DNA of 64,000 nucleotides from Macrothele yani (Eukaryota > Arthropoda > Arachnida > Araneae > Macrothelidae): the NCBI GenBank assembly GCA_039090855.1, contig CM076999.1, positions 118,605,072-118,669,071 on the forward strand, written 5' to 3'. The translations under genes were made by a program, and so were the position numbers. Below, in pieces: positions 33,156-44,536 of this stretch (its first letter is position 1; every line of letters starts with the position of its first letter). The notes beneath the pieces were generated by a model that worked only from the letters and a program-made list of their open reading frames with translations, was not told the DNA's origin and did no database searches.

Positions 33156-34709
33156 TAGGGTAGTAATTTCATCACATGGAAAAAAAGGCAAAATTCACGA
33201 GGCGGTCGTGGGGTAAATCCATAATTTCAGCATTTATCCCAACATTTTTTGAAATACTGTATTTTCTCAAATATTCAGCTTTCAGGCCCTTTCCCCACGC
33301 TTTGGATATGTAAGATGCAGTGTCTGTCACAAAAGTGGTTCTATTCACAAAAGGTATTTTATACTTCTTGACGAACTGAAGTACTGCCTCGATGACTGCT
33401 TTAAAATTTAGGGATTCTGAAGTGATGCACTCGAGGAAGATTGCATTCCAAAAGGTTTCAGCATTACAGCTTTCAACATTCATTTCAGCTGATGGAACAG
33501 CAAGCATATTAAAAATGTACCTATCATCAGAATCAGTAGTTTCATCTGCTATGATGCTTACACTGGATACTGAGCTTAAAAAATTTTTCACTTGTTGTCC
33601 GTGAATATAATTTATTTTCAGCATATAACTTTTCCGCATCCAATTTGTATTTGGAATAACACTAATATTTTTTCAGTGAATTCTCCAAGTAATTTTTTAA
33701 TGTAGGTTATCTAGTTTAGAAAGTGGGACGTTAGCTGCAGAAGAGGCACCAGTTAATTTTGAAAGTTCAGTTCAGCATTGCTTATTTAGTTCTTTTCTCA
33801 ATTAATTCATCAACACATTTCTGCAGCAGTTGCTCTGGCTTTTTTAAAGTTTTCACCAAAACTCTGTTCCATCACCAGAACAATTATTTTTTCACAAATT
33901 GTGAAGAATGCGGTCCGCAGCGTGACCCCTGCATTTCTGCATTATTTTCGGTTGACTGTACAGACACACATATTTTTTTTATGCAGCTTGTTAGCTAAAT
34001 GCTTTTCACAATTATCCTTTCTTGAAAAGTCCACTGGTATGCTGTAACACGAAGAGAACAATAGATTTTTGTTCACACGAAAGGTTTCCTTGCTGTACTG
34101 CTTGCATCTTTCAGATGAACTCATTTTACTCATGTGGCTTATTCTCAAAATTAACAAACTACATCTAGAAACTTTGTAAACTAAATATTTACATGAAAGC
34201 ACAACAAATTTTCCAAGCTAAGCATCTGCAAAACTCAAGACTTAAAACTCAAGACTCTTTTTTGTGAGCTGCTTTTCCCAGTTAAAACTACTTATACAAC
34301 TGATGATATCCAGTTTATGGTTTACTAGTGCAGCAAGTTACCAAGACCATTCAACAGTAGAGGGGATGGGAGATCATGAAAGACCACATGTGCATTCTTC
34401 AACAGCAGAGTGCATGTGACCTGTAATTATCATTGAAGCTTGTTCGATAGTCTCTTCATAACGAAAAAATCTTGAGGGGTAATTCAAGGTTTAAAGTTCT
34501 GGTTTGGACTTGAGAGTAGAATTAGTTTGCTGTATATATTTTGTGTAAATTCTAATGAAGGTAGTATTAAAATTATTTAATTATGAAAATTAATCTAAAA
34601 ATTGTAATAGAAATTAGGCAAAAATAGTAAAAAAATCTAAAATTTGCTAAATTACAGAAAACCCCCTAAAATTCGTGGAAATTTGTGTTGCAAAACAATT
34701 ACTAGCCTA
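33156..34709 (-). mobile_element. hAT-like relic nested in mariner
   Basis: The ends are TAGGGTAGTAATTT at the left and, on the opposite strand, TAGGCTAGTAATTG at the right. The flanking 8-mers ACAATCAT and ACCATAAT agree at six positions, so the target duplication is plausible but eroded. Coding relics are on the minus strand. Confidence 0.65.
33172..34202 (-). pseudogene. hAT-like transposase fragments
   Basis: The frame 33942-34202 (SERCKQYSKETFRVNKNLL, then a Cys, DNCEKHLANKLHKKN) looks like a BED-type DNA-binding region. The frame 33172-33639 contains SSVSIIADETTDSDDRY, the hAT motif around the first catalytic Asp, and later TFVTDTASYISKAW, a second conserved Asp region. The C-terminal dimerisation part is absent. 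Confidence 0.65.
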
Positions 34710-35280
34710 ACCATAATTCCTGACTTGCACCAGCTTGTTTTCTTCTCCAGGCACCATCAAATGATTCCCCATCAATTTATATCCAGTGACTGAGGCCATA
34801 ACAGTAAGCACAGCCAGTGTTACAAAGAGATCAGTTCAAGAGGAAAGTCGTGATATGCATTTGGCAGAATTGTGAGTGTCCTGTGCACTGGAAACTTGCA
34901 CCAGATGGTCAAGCTGTGGATGGGTATTTCTATACTAAACAACAGCAGTGGAACCAAGATGCTCTGTGCCAACACTACCAAGCACTCATCAATAGGAAGT
35001 GGACACAGCTGCAAGAGGATAACGATCCACCAAAAACTACAGGAGTTGGAAGGGGTTGACATCCTACCCCATTCTCCACATACAGTATTTACCTTGCCCC
35101 ATCAAACTAGCATCTGTTTCATGGCCCATTTCTTACAAGGACAGCACTTCGCTTCAGTGGTGGATGTGGAATTTGGCATCAGATAGTTTCTATCTTTGAA
35201 ACCTGCCAAGTGGTACCACTGTGGGATTGTGGCTCAGGTGGAACATTGGCAAAGGACTGTAGAAAGCAACAGCCTGAACT

Positions 35281-35602
35281 CTGAAGAACTTAGAAAGACG
35301 TGGAGATAATGCAAATAGACGATGGCATCGCTCTGTCCACGTTTATTATAACCACAGCATAGCAACTGAAAAAATGTTCAGCCGACATCACTGGGATAAG
35401 AACTCTCGATAACTAGCCGAGTGTGTTCGCTTTACAAACCACACATAGCGCTGTGAATTTTTGGCACTGTTGTGTAAAGCGAACACACTTGGCTAGTTAT
35501 AGAGAGTTCTGGGGTTCAATCCCAGCGGTGTCGGAAGAACAATTTTTCAGTTGCTATGAGCTAGTTATAATAAACGTGGACAGAGCGATGTCATCGTCTA
35601 TT
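35281..35602. repeat. Palindromic SINE-like element with 10-bp target duplication
   Basis: The sequence is a long inverted repeat. The arms are about 35313-35440 and 35475-35600, and an unpaired centre lies near 35440-35475. Each arm carries a tRNA-like head next to the centre (GTGTAAAGCGAACACACTTGGCTAG, given in parts: GTGTAAAGCGAACAC, then ACTTGGCTAG) and a B-box-like GGGGTTCAATCCC. The block is flanked by AGCCTGAACT at 35271-35280 and 35603-35612, so it inserted as a unit into the mariner. The same palindromic layout recurs at 47880-48195. Confidence 0.75.
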
Positions 35603-35702
35603 AGCCTGAACTATGCAGAATGAGGTGAGTGCGTATGGCTTCTTTGTATCATTAAACATTTCAGCACCAAATGGGATGAACTTTCAACTTACCCTTGTAA
35701 TG

Positions 35703-36021
35703 GGGAACTTAAAGACAACAGAAAAAGAACTACACAATGAGAAATATATTTCATTTCAACATTTGAGTTAAATTTTTCAACTGATTGGGAACATGGGCAT
35801 GGGTTGTAGTGATGAAGAGACAATAACCTTTCTACTAAAAAATCTCTGAAAATGCATGGAAAATGAAAAAAAATACTAAAAAATTTGAAAATGCATGGAA
35901 AATGCATGCATTTGAGTGAAAATGAAAAAAAATATATTTTAAAATGCATGTCTCAGAAAATGTATGCATTTTGAGAAAAATCAACTTGAGTGAACATTTA
36001 ATTGATTTATGGCAATCAGTT
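35703..36021. other. Unassigned AT-rich sequence with A/T repeats
   Basis: Bases 35850-35970 repeat AAAATGCATGGAAAATG-like motifs (short tandem degeneracy). Nothing else is recognised. Confidence 0.45.
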
Positions 36022-36164
36022 TATCACAGTGAGTCAAAAGTTCTTCCCATTTGTGGCTCAAAAGTTTAATAATACAAGAAAGTCACACATGCTCACCTCA
36101 TTTTGCAAAGTACAGGAAACTGTTTACTAGACTTTTGCGAACGTTTTGCCTGCTGTGGTACTAC

Positions 36165-36933
36165 CAGAGTTGTATAAAAATAAAATGTATCTGCATACAC
36201 AACCATTGAAACAGAAAAATACACAACCATTGAAACAGAAAACTTGCTGCAAACCCGCAAATCACAAACCACGATAATAATAGAATAAGATAATTAAAGA
36301 AAAATTAATAAAACAATAAATATTAGAACATTAAAGATTCCAATGATGACAAAATAAGTACATTAGAACTGAATGTGCAGCAATGTACGTGAAATGGAAT
36401 TTTATGGTAAAATAATAAAACACTGCACTGTGAACCTCATAAAAACAAGAGACTAATTAAAGTTTTTATATCCAGAAAAACAATTCCATGAATGAACCTT
36501 CAAAAATTATAAATAGCATTTTCAATAAGTTAATTCAAAAATACTTAACTTACAAAAATACATAAGAAAATTATTTGAATTTAATAAATGGCAACTGCAA
36601 AAGGTACCTAGCAATAAAACTTAAATTCCTTCTCTGTAAACAGAACTTCTAATACAGTTGCTGTACAACGGAAAAGGCCTTGATAAAATCTAGAGGCCAG
36701 AAATGTCTGTAAAAACAAAAGAACTCAGAACATGTGAAAACTAATTGAAAGTTCTTCAAGTTAAAATACAATTAAGTATGTTAATCTGAGTAAAGCTTTG
36801 AGTAAGTGTTGTTATTGCTGTAAATAACATTTTTTTTTAAATCAATAAGCAAAAACTACCTGCAAAATCTGCTAATAATTTGGAAAATATCTGCGTACAG
36901 TGTACGCGTGTGCGTCTACATTCTGCTACTCTG
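36165..36933. mobile_element. hAT MITE copy A with perfect 8-bp duplication
   Basis: The element starts CAGAGTTGTATAAAAATAAA and ends GCTACTCTG. It is flanked by GGTACTAC at 36157-36164 and 36934-36941. It is AT-rich, non-coding and 769 bp long, and aligns along its whole length with copy B at 38316-39034. Confidence 0.88.
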
Positions 36934-36941
36934 GGTACTAC

Positions 36942-37740
36942 ACATTAGGTTTTGAGGGCAGAAACTCTCTGATGCCAAATTCCACATCCACCACTGAAGC
37001 AAAATGCTGGCCTTGTAGGAAATTAGTCATGGAGCAAAACACCAGCCGTCAAATGGGATAGAATCTCAACCCCTTCCAATTCCTGTAGTTTTCAGCTGAT
37101 CACTCTGGAGGTGTGACTTGGGGCATTGTCCACTTGCAGCAACACACACTTCCTATTGATGAAGAGCTACATAGCATCGACACAGGGCATCATGGACCCA
37201 CTGCACTTTGGAATAGAGGTTCCATCCACAGCCTGACCATCTGGCACAAGTTCCTAGCACACAGGACTCACAATTCCACCAAATGCACAGCATGACTTTC
37301 CTTTCAGACCACCCTCTTTGCACCACTGGCTGTGCTCCCAACCATGGCTGCAGCCACTGGTTCCCAGAGGTAGGATAACATAGGAATATCCACTTTTCAT
37401 CACCTGTGATGATACAAAATCAAAACCTATCATCCTGTGGACTTGACAGCAATCTGCAACAGATAGGGCATGTTGTTCCTCCTGCTTGGGTTCCATTTCA
37501 TGGGAAACTATTCAATGGTGTCTAGAGGAGAAACCAAATTGGCACAGGTGACAAATGATGGTGGACTGGGAATACCCCAACTCAACTGCCAATTCTCATG
37601 TACTGGTACAGGGTTCTGCTGTCACAGCTTCAACCTGGGTGTCAGTTTTGGTGGTCACAGATCTCAGCTTTTCTTTGAAGCTGGAGTCTCCACCATTGAA
37701 ACAACAAAACTATTTTCATGAATAACTGATGTTCACTTTT
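36942..37740 (-). pseudogene. mariner transposase relic (minus strand)
   Basis: Minus-strand fragments include GFDFVSSQVMKSGYSYV (around the first catalytic block, which normally reads G-D-E), ERKVMLCIWWNCESCVL, and further left the counterpart of FGIREF. They correspond piece by piece to the plus-strand mariner at 34800-35187. Stops and frameshifts are frequent, and the first catalytic Asp is not visible. Confidence 0.6.
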
Positions 37741-38002
37741 TCCTCGTTTTCACCTATCTAAATTCCCCTAGCCGCTGCTGCTGTGTTTAAACCTTTTTTC
37801 TAATAATGGCATAGGAGCACTTGAATAGCACATTTATTGACCACCATCCTCTGCTCATCTGATAATGCAATGTGGCTCCATGACAAATGCACATCAGTTG
37901 TGTGTTCCATGTCAACATGATACCCAATCGATGCTGGTGCACATTTCACACAGTTACAAAGGCCCAACATTATGTGGGATGAACTTATGATTCACCCTGA
38001 TG

Positions 38003-39300
38003 ATTGGATGATAAATGAACTGATAAAGGCAAGTCAAGGTCATCATTTTGTCACTTCCTTGAAGGCTCTGGATTGGTGGACTAATTGTTTTCTGCTGTGC
38101 TGAGGAAATGGTCAGAAGAGAGAGCTGACAGGCAGCATTTTTTTTCATTCCCTACAGAGTTCAGTCTTTTGGTTTGTTGCCAAAGAACAATGAATTTCAC
38201 TAGCAGCTCCGGCACTCTCTTCCTGTTAGCTTCATTCTCATCAATGAGCTTAAAATGTTTGCCATTTGCTTTCTTGAAAGGTGTTAAACAGGTTCAAAAA
38301 CATAAGATCCACCACCAGAGTTACATAAAAATAAAATGTATCTGTGTACACAACCATTGAAACAGAAAACTTGCTGCAAACTCGCGAATCACGATAACAA
38401 TAGAATAAGATAGTTTAAAGAAAAAGTAATAAAACAATTATTAGAACATTACAGGTTCCAGTGAGGACAAAATAAGTCCATTGCAACTGAATGCGCAGTA
38501 ATGTGTATGAAATGGACCTTTAGGATAAAATATTAAAATATTGGATTATAAACCTTATAAAAACAAAAGACTAATTAAAGAAAATTTTTATATCCAGAAA
38601 GTTCCATTAATGAACCTTCAAAAATTATAAATAATATTTTCAACAACTTAATTCATAAACAGTAGACTTGCAAAATATGTAAGGAAAAGATTTTAGTTTA
38701 ATAACTGGCAACTGCAAGAGAAACCTGGCAATAAATTTTTAATTCTTTCTGTGTAAACAAAATTTTTGATATAATTCCTGTACATTGACAACATGCCTTG
38801 ATAAATTCTAGAGGCCAGAAATGTCTGTAAAAACAAAACTCAAGAAGATTTGAAAAATAGTTGAACATTCTCAAGTTAAAATAGAACTAAATATACTAAC
38901 CTGAGTAAATCCTTTAGTAAGTGTTTTAATTGCAGTAAATAACATTTTTATTTTTTTAATCTACAAGCAAAAACTATCTGCAAAATCTGCTAATAATTTG
39001 GACACTATCCGCGTACGGTGTACACGTGTACCTGTCCACCACCTTCTTCATTTAAGACGTTCCGCAGTCTGGTGAGCTTCCCTGTTGGGAAATCAAGGCA
39101 CCTCATCTATTTTGGCATTATCTACATCTTCAAACCCAACTGTCTTTGTAATGTCATGCTCGTGCCGCAACTTGTATGGAAAAACTCAACTTCAGAATCA
39201 AAGGCATTCCAGTCAGTGAAATCAGGCCAAATCTTTTTCCGAACCCCTATGTGCAAGACTGTGAAATAATTGAACATGCATCTCTTCTGCTGTCAATCAC
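38003..39300 (-). pseudogene. Possible pogo/Tigger-like transposase relic
   Basis: On the minus strand at 39050-39260, broken frames read IWPDFTDWNAFDSEVEF and ITKTVGFEDVDNAKIDEVP, wording seen after the catalytic domain in Tigger/pogo proteins (a GFEDVD...ID-E-L segment). The sequence is then interrupted by hAT MITE copy B. Frames at 38003-38315 carry nothing definite. The match is by memory of the family pattern only and is weak. Confidence 0.35.
38316..39034. mobile_element. hAT MITE copy B with perfect 8-bp duplication
   Basis: The element starts CAGAGTTACATAAAAATAAA, ends GTGTACCTG, and is flanked by TCCACCAC at 38308-38315 and 39035-39042. It is colinear with copy A over about 720 bp with scattered substitutions and indels. 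No coding capacity is seen. Confidence 0.88.
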
Positions 39301-39534
39301 TTTTTTATCTTAAAAGTTCTTTCAAAAACCTTTCCCAGAAAGCGGACCTTCACCATCAGTACCCTTAGCCGTCTAAACAAATGTCTGCTAGAGATACGAA
39401 CTTTTGAAAGTCGCAATAAAAAATTATGAATTGCTCCAGTTCCATGAGTAATGCAGTTGAAAATGTAAATTTCTACAAAACTTTTATGTATACAAAACAA
39501 ATACCACCATCTATGTACGATATTTAATAAAAGA

Positions 39535-40562
39535 TGAAAGCTATTTACAAATTAAAACCTCCACTAGCACTTTCGGGGTAACATTTACCCCATCATCAGG
39601 TAGAACAGAGAGGTTAATGCAGTACTCACGCAGACCTTTATAGGAGTGCAGCAATGCACCATGGTATCTTTTACAAGCGTCACATGGTTAAAGTGTTGCC
39701 ATCGCAGCCGAGCAATACATACAATTTACGACTTTAATTACACATTAAATACAAATTGTGTTGCACTGTTAAAATTATTGTCACACATGGTGTTTTATTA
39801 AATTTATTTATAATTATAATTTAAAGTTCAAATCGACGATGTGGTTTTTCCAAACTTTTGGTATGTCCACTGGCGTGTTATTATTACAGCACCTGTACCC
39901 CAAGGTTTCAATGTACAGGCTTTCAGCAAGGTGCAGTGAGGTACGTACGCAGGGTTGTTCAGCAGTCTAATATTTGCCCAGTCTGGTTGCAGTGTTCCAT
40001 TTACGAGGTTTCTAGATAACGCCGCATTATTGCGGAAAGTTTGAACATCATACTTAAGTTCCTGGACACGAATACCCAAACTTCTCCATGTCGAGCCTAT
40101 ATAGTTACTAACATGTTCTCCTGTTGAGGTGTCTAACAGTAGTATGCTGTACACTCCCCATTTGCTCATAATATCCGTTGCTGCCCGATCTTTTCTAACA
40201 GACGATATGAGATTCTTTGATCGGGTACCGAACTGTATGTTATGCTTTGAGCATATGCATGATAATGCGTAAGTGATGTTTGGGTGCTGGTCCAATGCTC
40301 CCACAAACCGTTTGTTAGGCTTTGGGTCTTGTTCTAGACTTATGGTTCTTTCATTACTAATTCTGCAGAATAATCTATCAACCAATGTCCTTGGATATCC
40401 GTGTTTATCCGCCAATTTAAAAATAAACTTTATTTCAGACTGTAGATGACTCTCGCTTGAAGAATGCGTGAAGGCTCTTCTTATAAGAAAGTTAATGGCA
40501 GATAGTTTTTGTGGAGTTGGATGTGAGGAATTGAATGGAATGAGGCTATTGCAATCAGTTGG
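39535..40562 (-). mobile_element. 5'-truncated PLE (third family) with GIY-YIG domain
   Basis: On the minus strand an open frame runs from about 40562 (PTPQKLSAINFLIRRAFTHS) through ADKHGYPRTLVDRLF to a GIY-YIG block (GVYSILLLDTSTGEHVSNYIGSTWRSLG) and stops at 39828. The RT catalytic motifs are absent, so the copy is truncated at its 5' side. The linker and endonuclease frame is uninterrupted for about 245 codons. The 3' region carries a hammerhead-like core. Confidence 0.82.
39564..39603 (-). ncRNA. Hammerhead ribozyme-like core in PLE3 3' region
   Basis: On the minus strand: CTGATGA, then a stem TGGGGTAA / TTACCCC closed by a three-base loop, then GAAA. Both invariant hammerhead boxes (CUGAUGA and GAAA) are perfect and stem II has at least seven pairs. 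I did not delimit stems I and III or the cleavage triplet. PLEs are known carriers of such motifs, so this is the best candidate in the window. Confidence 0.65.
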
Positions 40563-40887
40563 CTAACGATAAACTGAAAAAGACAGTGAATTAGTATCTG
40601 GGTCACGAAATATGCGATCTTTTTCTCCATTATCGAACATATTAAAAATGAGGAACAAGATCACATAAAAAAGGAGAATATAATCGGGAAAAAAGCAAGG
40701 AACTGGTCCAAAAAATTCGAAATTCTGAAAAACACAGAACTTTTTCATCCTTTGCAGAACAATAATTTTCGGCAGTTCCACACATTTTCGGATCGCGGAG
40801 AGGCAGCATGAAGAGAAAAAATCATTGAAGAAATGTCATGATATTTAAAAACATTCAATATACAACCAAAAATGATTAATAAATATT

Positions 40888-41030
40888 AGAATCTTGAAAA
40901 CAGAGATGTTGAATAACATTACTTTACTGATATTTTCAATTTCTGCAATATATTTGGTTTATTGTATTTTGTAGTGGATCAACAATTTCTGCAGTGACTA
41001 TGGAGAATCCATAGCATTTGGATTGTAAGC
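40888..41030. repeat. Dispersed MITE-like repeat, copy of 4624-4818
   Basis: The order ATCTTGAAAACAGAGATG, then CTGATATTTTCAATTTC, then GTAGTGGATCAACAATTTC and GAATCC matches 4620-4810, although diverged. CAGAGATG resembles the left terminus of the hAT-like element at 61242. This copy lacks the internal 48-bp duplication. Confidence 0.5.
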
Positions 41031-43574
41031 ATTGGTAGTACACAGGAAACATATTACAGCAAAAAACTCCACAAAAATGGGGTGTTTCTTGGGAAACAAC
41101 AGTAACTATAAAAGCTGGATGTTTTTAAAAAAAAAAGGGGGTGGAGGAATTTCTGGACACTGGACATAATTCGATTAAATCAGGACACATAAGTTACAAC
41201 ACTGGAAAAATCCTGAATTACCAAACATCACAAAGGGACAAAAAATAGGAATGGGTAGAATTCAAGAGCATGTAACAATTTTATGACAGGACAAAATAGA
41301 ATTCCACGACAAGTATGAATAATGTATAAAGGAAGCATTGGGTTTAGGTCTCATGTGAATGCTATGGAAATGATCAGGGAGTAGATGAATGTAGGAAAAT
41401 ATATCTTGAACAACTCTATGATGAACTGACAGCAGAAAAAAATAATTCATGACACTTGAGAAATGGAGAATGCCACATCTTAAAAAGTGGGCTTCTGTGC
41501 TGACTGCAATTGATAAAGTTTATTATTCTAATTAATTTCTTCTGAGCATGATTATATTAGGATGAATCCATGATTTTCTGACAATAAGACACTCCAAGGC
41601 ACACAGGGGAATAATAAAGAAGTTGCAGAATGTATGGAAGAAACCAGCAATTTTCAAAAAAGTTATCAGATATTTCAAGGATAAGAAAAACAATAATTTC
41701 TGATCTGGTTCTTAAAAGTTACATGAAGAACATGGCAATTTCCTAGACAGAATATACTAACTTTATATTCAGTGGTGTAACTGCTGTTAAGTGTTGTTAA
41801 TAGATACTTAAAAAAGCCCATGACATCAGAGAGCTAGAAGAGGAGTATGAATAAATTTTTTTAACTCAAATCCAGTGAGAAAAAGAGAAAGCTGAGAGAT
41901 TTGCGAGAGGGCAGGGAATAACCATAAACAGCAAGACAGCAGCAGAAAATTCCTTTCAGTTTGCTCATCTTCTATGGCAGTGTTTCTCAAACTCTGATCA
42001 CTCATGTACCACTTTATGCATTCCTTTACTTATCGCAGACCACCCCTACGGAGAAGAAGGGGTGTCTGTGGACCTTTCCTGGGAGAAAATTGAAAAAATA
42101 TATTGCCTGAAACTAAGGTTGCCAACCCTGGTTAATACATTTTCATACATTTTTGTAAATATATCTTTACATTTTAAAATATCACGTTCCATTAGTGTAA
42201 GCAAGTTCTGAGGACCCAATAACGAGAAATTATTGACAACTTTTTGTATATCGGCAAACTTTCCTCCAATTTGTGTTATCCATGTCTAAAATACTATAAA
42301 ACATGTTTACTCTTAATGCAATTTCATCTCTTTTAAATTTATAATTCAGTGTTCCACATCATACCAACAATGTTCCTTGTATCATTGACACCTAGCAGAT
42401 GTGTGAACTAAAACTATCTCTTCTGTCCCCCTGGTTTGCTGCTTGCAGTTAATCCCCCTTCACCATCTCTCTCATCTTTCTTTTTTGTCAGTGGATTTGA
42501 GTTAAATATTTTATTTTCTTCATCCTTTTTGGGCCCCCTAACATTTTGGGTTGTTAAGCATCACTTTACCGTGCTTAACAGTTGTCATGGTACTGTTCAT
42601 TAAATTGTTGAGCTTCAATTCTTTGGAAAATTGTCCTGGGTGGTTCAATGGGAGCATGCTCAAACCGAAATTGGGAGATGTATGTTTGTCCTACTTCAGT
42701 ACGATGCATTTTTCAAGTCTTCCAAAAAGATGGCTGTTTGATAAACAGTAGGTAATGTGCTTCTATACTGAAGATCATATAATCACTAGTTCTTGGATAA
42801 AAATACACTATTAAATGTAGCCCAGTAAACAACTTAAAAAAAAATTAAAGTCTTGCAATTCAAACACATTAATAATAACTTTTATAGATATATTCTAGAT
42901 ATATTGTAAAATGGCAGGTACTTACATTATTGCGTTTCCAGAATCGCTATCATAGTCCAACTTCACACCATTCTGCAGATGTATAAATACATAGATTACT
43001 ACATTTATGTAATCTTATTGTATCAAATGTACACATGACTGTTTTGAATGATTTACAGTCAAGTCCCAAATAATGCATTTACAATTTTGTACATCAAAAG
43101 TATAACACTAAAATTGAAAGTTAAAAAAAAAAAAAAAGATTTGAAAACAGAAATGAAGATATCCATCAACTAAAGTCTGTTTATAATAATATTTTAAGAA
43201 ACTAAATGGTGAGACCAGTCCTTTCCTTTCCATGTAAATTATGCATACATGAGACTGACAAAGGGAGGGGGAAGGGTGTGAACTTTTTAACCGGGTGAAA
43301 AATCAAAATGTGCTGCAAGAACGTAGACTACTTTCTGCTTGTCTTTTATTGACTCTGCAGCTCCGTGGTATCCACTGCTTAATTTATCTCTTTCTGCTGC
43401 TATTTTTATCTCCCTGTTTCTTCACAGTCGCTTTTCTTTCTTTTATGCCCTCTGATAACAATAATTAATTTCATTTTTTCATGCTGAAAGAACTTTCAAC
43501 CTGAGGACCACGGGAGCATGAAACGAAAGCTTTAACTATTTTAGGTAAATGGTGTAACTTTGAGAATATTAATA

Positions 43575-44400
43575 ATATGTTCGAACATCATGCATCAATC
43601 TTTACAAATTTTCCTACTTTGTCACTTCTGTTTTCGGTAATTTCTCCCTCCCTTATCAAGCTTAAATGCAAAAACCTATGGGACAGGAGATATTTAACAA
43701 TGCAGGAGAGTTGGAACATCGCCAATCCATGCATTCAATTCTTACAAATTTTCGAACTTAGTCATTTTCACTTTCAGAAAATTTTTCTTTCCTTATCTAG
43801 CTTAAGTATACACATTTATGGGAGAAATCACGTTTAACAACAACACAGGAGAGTGGGAACATTGCAGGAAAAAACAACTGCAATTAATGGAGAAATCTTT
43901 GCTTTGTCTAACTTCCGTTTTTGGAATTTTTCTCCCCATTTTCAAGCTGAGATAAGGATCATCATCAGAAAAAAAAAAAAATTGTGATTACAGAAAAAAA
44001 TCTCCATTCCGTCGACCTTCTGATTTCAAAGGAAGTTCCATAAAGATGGAATTCTGTTCTCCTCCAACCTTCATCCCCTGTCACCACCAAACTCCAAAAA
44101 AATTCTGTTCAGTTGTGCATTGATCTAGTAAATAACCAAAATAATAGAGGAAAAGGCGTAATTCATCAAATTCACAAAAGAATCTCATGCCTGAAGATTA
44201 CAGAGAAATTTTTGTGCCGTCGTTTTTGCAAATTGTTGTTTATAGTTTCAAGCTGAAGTGTGAACATTTATGCAATAAAATGGCATTAAACAATAATACT
44301 AGACAGAAGCAACATTGCAAAAAAGGGAAATTATGATTGTGGGGAATTTTATCACTCTGTTTAACTTCCATTCTTGAAAGTTTTGAAACACAAAATACTG
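43575..44400. repeat. Degenerate tandem repeats, ~135-bp period
   Basis: Repeated blocks share a TTACAAATTTT...TTCGG-type segment, then CTTATC-AGCTTAA, a CAT/CATTTATG segment, TTTAACAA and AGGAGAGT-GGAACATTGC. They can be followed at about 43585, 43725, 43885 and 44200, with strong divergence. I read it as an old tandem array with no coding capacity. Confidence 0.5.
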
Positions 44401-44536
44401 TCCTCAGACAAAAAACGACCCCCCTCTCACCAATCTCTTCAGCTTTGCATCAATCTCAAGATTGATCCCGATGATGACAGAAGAAGCAGAATGAAGCGAA
44501 TCCACAGAAGGATCTCATGCATGAAATTATGGCTTA

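Larger units (their letters stand above)
32760..35200 (+). pseudogene. mariner transposase in two separated parts
   Basis: The N-terminal piece (32760-33150) ends its helix-turn-helix region with KDRLRSGCPMAANTETLVEA and LAVSPGTISMQ. After the hAT insertion, the C-terminal piece (34800-35187) reads RKVVICIWQNCECPVHWKL, then in shifted frames a PHSPHTVFTLPHQ region corresponding to the third catalytic block and LQGQHFASVVDVEFGIR. The first catalytic block is lost and several frameshifts are present. Confidence 0.65.
31283..35697 (+). mobile_element. mariner-type element split by Tc1, hAT and SINE insertions
   Basis: The left end, CCAAGGTGAGTCAAAAGTTC, is matched by the inverted right end (opposite strand CAAGGGTAAGTTGAAAGTTC), both next to TA (31281-31282, 35698-35699). 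Within it lie a Tc1-like element (31323-32747), a hAT relic (33156-34709) and a palindromic SINE-like element (35281-35602). Without them the element would be roughly 1.1 kb, a usual mariner size. Confidence 0.75.
36024..38002 (-). mobile_element. Second mariner of the 31.3-kb family, minus strand, split by a hAT MITE
   Basis: The left end contains GTGAGTCAAAAGTTCTTCCC. The right end, on the opposite strand, is GGTGAATCATAAGTTCATCCC. Both match the termini of the 31283-35697 mariner. The left TA is at 36022-36023; the right TA has been lost. It is interrupted by a hAT MITE at 36165-36933. The two mariners are in opposite orientation. Confidence 0.65.
40563..44536. other. Long AT-rich stretch, mostly unassigned
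   Basis: No gene is recognised. It holds a MITE-like copy at 40888-41030 and degenerate tandem repeats at 43575-44400 (both listed separately). CAGTGTTTCTCAAACT at about 41983 resembles a hAT left end whose partner I could not find. Simple runs of A occur near 41130, 42835 and 43120. Confidence 0.5.

Noticed and set aside
36165..39034. Two 0.75-kb direct repeats as the LTRs of one retrotransposon
   Set aside because: Each copy has its own 8-bp target duplication and inverted ends, and the DNA between them is mariner, not a retroelement.
41978..42120. hAT left terminus CAGTGTTTCTCAAACT
   Set aside because: The sequence looks right, but no inverse end or 8-bp duplication could be found downstream, so no element is called.
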